Below are positions 23,012 to 25,942 of a DNA stretch of 25,942 nt, piece after piece (the first letter of the stretch is position 1; each line of letters starts with the position of its first letter). Made by a program: the position numbers and the translations under genes. The stretch covers positions 1 to 25,942 of the forward strand of contig JAEZKA010000085.1 of NCBI GenBank assembly GCA_023436225.1. The letters run 5' to 3'. The notes below the pieces were generated by a model, which did no database searches, was not told the DNA's origin, and saw only the letters and a program-made list of their open reading frames with translations. Source of the stretch: Bacillota bacterium. Its GTDB lineage: Bacteria; Bacillota; Clostridia; Lachnospirales; Lachnospiraceae.

Positions 23012-24430
23012 TTATTCCAATGTAAAGGATGCAAGACTTGCACTTCCTTGACCATTATAAGTAAAATATAGTGAATGTGTTCCATCTGGTATCGTGATAT
23101 CTGCGGAGTAATCCTTCCATACATTAGAGAAAACGACTGGAATCTTGCCGAGAACTGGGCCATTCCAAGATGTTTTAATTTCGAATTCACCTTTACAATA
23201 GCCACGGACTCTTATTCTAACTCTCTTAAGACCCTTCAACTCAAAGTACTTAAAACCTGCTGTAGCGGATGCTTTCATGTTAGCGATATAGCCAATCTCT
23301 TCGTCGCCGTCTTTTCCGTCCTGAGTAATCTTCGGAAATTGATTATTCATCCATGCCCCTGTAAAATCGGTATATATAGATTCCTCGTCACAGAACAGAT
23401 TACATGCAATATAAGCAGGATACGCACCGAAGCCCCTAAGCGGCCCCTGATTTGGAGCACAGGAGGTCATTTCTACCTGAGGAATGGTTCCATCCTCCAG
23501 AAACTTAATTTCTTCTAAGCAACCCTGTCTGCTATAATTAGTTCCATTGGTATGCCTATGATAGAATATGTACCATTTGCTGTTAATCTCTATGATGCTG
23601 CCATGGTTGTTTCCAGCGTAAGCCATCGGTTGATTAATCGGTTTATAGGAAGCAATCCCCATATCACAATTACTTACTATCGTTCCCCGATATACAAACC
23701 CCTTGGTAGGATGTTCACTAGTGGCATAGCATAGCTCATGCATCAGAATGGAGGAGTAGATTAGATAATATGTGTCTCCCCTTTTTCGAATGGAAGGAGC
23801 CTCAAAAAATTCATGTCCCTCGAAACCGCTTCCCTTACTATATGGTTCACTGGGAGCAACAATAACCGGAGACTCTATAATGGTTAACATATCAATACTA
23901 CTAAGAACAGTTGCCATCGCTCCGCTTCTGGATTTATCACCTCTTGCACAAAATCCGGTATAAAGATAAACCTTATCTCCCTCAACTAATACTCCGGGAT
24001 CAAATTGTGGTTCATCTCCCTCTTTCTCCCCTAAATATACTCCGTCCGCATAGTGCACATATCCATAAAACTCGTATTTTCCTGCCGGTGTATCACAAAC
24101 AGCAACAGATACTATGGAGCGCTTACTTTCCACATAATAAAGGTAATATCTTCCATCCGGTCCTACCGCTACATCAGGTGCATAAAGACAGCTATCGTGG
24201 TCCTCATTATTTTGCAGATCAGTAGCTTTTAGAATTACTCCTTCATAGCGCCAGTCAGCAAGATCTTCCACCGGTGCAGACCAACAAACATAATCATTTA
24301 AGCAATAGGCATACCCGTTGAAGCGGTCATGAGAGCCGTAAACATAGACTCTGTCATGAAATACATATGGCTCTCCATCCGGGATATATTCCCAGGAAGG
24401 AAGATATGGATTAAATCCTTGTTTTTTCAT
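23012..24430 (-). CDS. GH43 arabinofuranosidase/xylosidase with C-terminal carbohydrate-binding-type domain
   Basis: A 472-474-residue protein. The GH43 five-bladed propeller (about 1-325) has Asp20 (YIPDGEPYVF), Asp88 (LYAPDVAVG) and Glu212 (FFEAPSIRKRGDTYYLIYS) as the likely base, pKa modulator and acid; Asp146 (QFDPGVL) is also conserved. Residues about 345-474 form a beta-sandwich resembling family 6 carbohydrate-binding modules (KYFELKGLKRVRIRVRG, ending SASLASFTLE). There is no signal peptide, so it acts on imported oligosaccharides, removing arabinose or xylose. The first ATG (24436) is only 3 bp from AAGGAG, so ATG 24430 (MKKQGFNPYL) with 9-bp spacing is the likelier start; numbering here uses 24436. 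It has its own promoter and operator. Confidence 0.9.
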   Translation of the reverse strand: MKKQGFNPYLPSWEYIPDGEPYVFHDRVYVYGSHDRFNGYAYCLNDYVCWSAPVEDLADWRYEGVILKATDLQNNEDHDSCLYAPDVAVGPDGRYYLYYVESKRSIVSVAVCDTPAGKYEFYGYVHYADGVYLGEKEGDEPQFDPGVLVEGDKVYLYTGFCARGDKSRSGAMATVLSSIDMLTIIESPVIVAPSEPYSKGSGFEGHEFFEAPSIRKRGDTYYLIYSSILMHELCYATSEHPTKGFVYRGTIVSNCDMGIASYKPINQPMAYAGNNHGSIIEINSKWYIFYHRHTNGTNYSRQGCLEEIKFLEDGTIPQVEMTSCAPNQGPLRGFGAYPAYIACNLFCDEESIYTDFTGAWMNNQFPKITQDGKDGDEEIGYIANMKASATAGFKYFELKGLKRVRIRVRGYCKGEFEIKTSWNGPVLGKIPVVFSNVWKDYSADITIPDGTHSLYFTYNGQGSASLASFTLE

Positions 24431-24487
24431 TTTCATTCGCTCCTTATTATTATATTAAACATTCATTCCTCATACCTCTGGTATTTG

Positions 24488-24501
24488 GTAAAACGTTTTT
24501 A
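24488..24501. promoter_or_regulatory. Operator palindrome at the GH43 promoter
   Basis: GTAAAACGTTTTTA on the plus strand, 12 of 14 positions matching GTAAAACGTTTTAC with a perfect central AAAACGTTTT. It begins 5 bp downstream of the GH43 -10 box, overlapping the expected transcription start. Confidence 0.7.
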
Positions 24502-24506
24502 TGTAA

Positions 24507-24535
24507 ATTATAACTAAGTCTCAATTTAAATTCAA
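24507..24535 (-). promoter_or_regulatory. Sigma-A promoter of the GH43 gene
   Basis: On the minus strand TTGAAT (24535-24530) and a perfect TATAAT (24512-24507) are separated by 17 bp. Transcription would start near 24500, giving a leader of about 70 bp. Confidence 0.75.
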
Positions 24536-24539
24536 CTAA

Positions 24540-24588
24540 AATTCGCGATAAATAGCATAAAACTAAAACAAGCTACTTATCGCGAATT
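24540..24588. repeat. 17-bp inverted repeat near the right end of the element
   Basis: Arms AATTCGCGATAAATAGC (24540-24556) and GCTACTTATCGCGAATT (24572-24588) are complementary at 16 of 17 positions around a 15-base loop. It lies between the GH43 promoter and attR, 35 bp from the att core. On the minus strand it is followed by TTTTAG, so it could stop transcription entering from the neighbouring element. A recombination-accessory site is the alternative. Confidence 0.7.
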
Positions 24589-24596
24589 AAGATTAA

Positions 24597-24631
24597 TTAA
24601 ATGATTATTTTTCGAACACCACACATGGGTT
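24597..24631. other. attR of the element, fused to the left end of the next element
   Basis: The core ACATGGGTT (24623-24631) is identical to 1345-1353. The left arm 24597-24620 is an inverted copy (20/24) of 1355-1378. To the right, the first bases after the core (24632-24650) match the corresponding bases of attL (1354-1372) at 12 of 19 positions, including GT and TAAAAAA. This fits the left end of a second element with a related recombinase rather than peptidase sequence; no subtilase reading is visible there. Confidence 0.7.
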
Positions 24632-24748
24632 CCGTAGCTAAAAAACAGTACACATTTTGTAGTGCATTATACACAAAATAGCAAGTAGTAATTCTTGCCA
24701 TTTTGTTACTTTAGTATATTCTTAACGTTACGTAGCTGAAAAACTATA
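24629..24748. repeat. 22-bp direct repeat, 98 bp apart, at the left end of the second element
   Basis: Positions 24629-24650 and 24727-24748 match at 18 of 22 bases, sharing CGTAGCT and AAAAAC. The second copy overlaps the stop codon of the recombinase gene. The first copy includes part of the att core. It may be a duplicated att arm or recombinase-binding site. Confidence 0.6.
24673..24706 (-). terminator. Possible terminator hairpin after the second recombinase gene
   Basis: ACAAAATAGCAAG (24673-24685) and CTTGCCATTTTGT (24694-24706) pair at 12 of 13 positions around an 8-base loop. It lies about 40 bp after the recombinase stop codon. The following T-run is weak, so it might instead be a structured recombination site. 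Confidence 0.5.
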
Positions 24749-25942
24749 TATTCCAGTGTATTTCAACATCTCTATTTCCATATATGTCCTTCTCACCAAT
24801 TTCAATATAGTCGATAAAATCATCAACTATTTCATTGGTCAGTTCTTCAAACTTTGCATATTTCTTAGTCATGGCAACAACATCAATTCTTGTGACATTT
24901 TCTTTTTGTAAAGACTCAATGTCACTTTTTATATTCTCGTGTTCCGCTTTAAGCTTATTTAAATCATTTTCGAAATTTTGTTGGTTCGACATATACATAG
25001 TCTCAGTGACAACACCCTTAACCTTATCCATGTACAGCGATGAAACAGCCCTTTTAATGTCATCCATCTTAATTACTATATTCTTTAGCTCTTGCTGTTT
25101 CCCATTCAACTTTTTCTCGAGACTTATGCGACCAGTTAATATCTTTTCAATCACGTCGTTATTAGCTTCATTATTAAGCACACTATCAATTAAATTATGA
25201 ATTTCACTACATACTAAATCTACTAATTTATTTAACGATACCGTGTGTGATGTACATTCTTTATTCCTTGTTTTATTCGCTAATTGACACCTTATGTAAG
25301 ATTGTCTGTTAGGACTGTATCCACCTGTTTTAATCATGCTTGAACCGCAATCTTTACACTTAATCTTACCCGCTAAACAGTGTGCTTTTCTTTTTTCACT
25401 ACTCAAATTCGTACTAACTGTGCGCTTGGATTTCATCAGTTGCTGAACACGGTTGAATGTACTTAAATCGATGATAGCTTCGTGATTATTCTTAATTACG
25501 ACCCATTCGTCTTCGGGAGCTATTATTACTTTTTTACTCTTGTAACTTACTTTTTTCTCGCGCCCCTGTATTAGTGTACCTACATAAGCCTCGTTATTCA
25601 GAATTCTTTTAATAGTCGAAATACCCCAAATACCGTACTGAGTTGAAAAAATTGAAGCATAATTGTTTTGATACTTGTATCCAAGAGAATTTTTATATTG
25701 AGTTGGCGTAAGAATCTTTTCGTTCGTTAGGATATTCGTAATCTGTTTTACACTGTATCCCTGCAAATAGAAATCAAATATCTTTCTCACAACTTTTGCA
25801 GCTTCTTCATCTACAACTATTTTATGTCTGTCTTCCGGGTCTTTCTTATAGCCATAGCAAGCAAAACTACCGAGAAATTGTCCATCCTCCATCTTCTTTC
25901 TAAATACAGCTTTAATGTTTTCACTCAATTCTTCAACATACC
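24744..25942 (-). CDS. Large serine recombinase, 5' end beyond the window
   Basis: The frame is open to the right edge and reads YVEELSENIKAVFRKKM at its visible start, so the TTG at 25928 is internal, not a start. It lacks the catalytic resolvase domain only because of the window edge. Visible parts: recombinase domain (CYGYKKDPEDRHKIVVDEEA through NNHEAIIDLSTF), a zinc ribbon with KCKDCGSS and RCQLANKTRNKEC, a coiled coil, and the tail EIHWNI. It is clearly related to the recombinase at 1389-2993 across the whole visible length, including AHCLAGK, SYKSKKVI and SLYMDKVK, yet diverged enough that the two are not recent copies. It presumably serves a second element inserted next to the first. 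Confidence 0.92.
   Translation of the reverse strand, partial: YVEELSENIKAVFRKKMEDGQFLGSFACYGYKKDPEDRHKIVVDEEAAKVVRKIFDFYLQGYSVKQITNILTNEKILTPTQYKNSLGYKYQNNYASIFSTQYGIWGISTIKRILNNEAYVGTLIQGREKKVSYKSKKVIIAPEDEWVVIKNNHEAIIDLSTFNRVQQLMKSKRTVSTNLSSEKRKAHCLAGKIKCKDCGSSMIKTGGYSPNRQSYIRCQLANKTRNKECTSHTVSLNKLVDLVCSEIHNLIDSVLNNEANNDVIEKILTGRISLEKKLNGKQQELKNIVIKMDDIKRAVSSLYMDKVKGVVTETMYMSNQQNFENDLNKLKAEHENIKSDIESLQKENVTRIDVVAMTKKYAKFEELTNEIVDDFIDYIEIGEKDIYGNRDVEIHWNI

Larger units (their letters stand above)
1349..24626. mobile_element. Proposed 23.3-kb serine-recombinase genomic island carrying the arabinoxylan locus
   Basis: The two ends share the core ACATGGGTT and have arms that form an imperfect palindrome when joined (20/24, axis between 24626 and 1349). 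The left end interrupts an S8 peptidase gene and has a large serine recombinase gene immediately inside it. The right end abuts another recombinase gene of the same family, consistent with tandem insertion. Between the ends lie only carbohydrate uptake, chemotaxis and hydrolysis genes plus the recombinase. I see no conjugation, replication, phage-structural or transposase genes, so movement between cells would need help from another system. Element limits are inferred from the sequence; no empty site is available for comparison. Confidence 0.65.
24627..25942. mobile_element. Left end of a second, tandem serine-recombinase element (partial)
   Basis: It begins at the shared core and contains a related recombinase gene in the same orientation and at a comparable position to the first element. 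Its cargo and right end lie outside the window. The element is inferred from the att comparison and recombinase placement. Confidence 0.5.

Noticed and set aside
24632..24743. 5' half of the S8 gene directly to the right of the second att core.
   Set aside because: GGAACCCATG there does read Gly-Thr-His in one frame, but upstream codons show no subtilase features and the recombinase gene follows within 112 bp.
1389..25942. The two recombinase genes as ends of a composite transposon, like flanking insertion sequences.
   Set aside because: The proteins are related but clearly diverged, and the att symmetry involves DNA outside both genes. A serine integrase element with a tandem neighbour explains the layout better.
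1..25942. CRISPR arrays, tRNA or rRNA genes, toxin-antitoxin or defence genes, plasmid origins.
   Set aside because: None seen on reading both strands; no regularly spaced repeats or tRNA-like cloverleaf sequences were noticed.

Overview
The window looks like a low-GC, Gram-positive, plant-fibre-degrading clostridium (Lachnospiraceae / Lachnoclostridium-like). Reasons: AT-rich DNA, strong AGGAGG-type ribosome sites, sigma-A promoters, Csp-type S8 peptidases, large serine recombinases, and a sugar ABC transporter without its own ATPase. The species is an inference.

Left edge (1-1353, minus strand): what appears to be the 5' part of a group II intron, sitting directly after a terminator. Next comes the 3' two-thirds of an S8 (subtilisin-like) peptidase gene, broken exactly at its catalytic His motif. 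The break is the left end of a mobile element. A large serine recombinase gene (1389-2993) lies just inside it.

Interior (3.4-24.4 kb): a carbohydrate locus for decorated xylan / arabinoxylan oligosaccharides. From right to left on the minus strand, one long transcription unit starts at a near-consensus promoter (18826-18854). It encodes two ABC permeases, a lipoprotein solute-binding protein, an attenuator-like terminator, a GH120-type beta-xylosidase, two related esterases, an MFS transporter, a serine beta-lactamase-fold hydrolase and a GH51 arabinofuranosidase, then ends at a terminator (7281-7312). A second GH51 plus a GH95 enzyme follow as a shorter unit. To the right lie a methyl-accepting chemotaxis receptor (minus), a divergent third GH51 (plus) and a convergent GH43-CBM protein (minus). 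None of the glycosidases or esterases has an export signal, so the plan is to sense and import oligosaccharides, then strip side chains and hydrolyse them in the cytoplasm.

Regulation: the transporter operon, the chemoreceptor, the plus-strand GH51 and the GH43 each have a sigma-A-like promoter with a 14-bp palindrome (consensus GTAAAACGTTTTAC) 5-13 bp downstream of the -10 box. This looks like one regulon under a LacI/CcpA-type repressor that is not encoded here.

Right edge: at 24623-24631 the 9-bp sequence ACATGGGTT found at the S8 break recurs. The sequence to its left (24597-24620) is an inverted copy (20/24) of the sequence to the right of the first copy (1355-1378). Joining the two ends recreates a symmetrical attP typical of large serine recombinases. 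So 1349-24626 is best read as a 23.3-kb integrated element with the whole carbohydrate locus as cargo. A second, related recombinase (24744 to the window edge) begins a further element in tandem.
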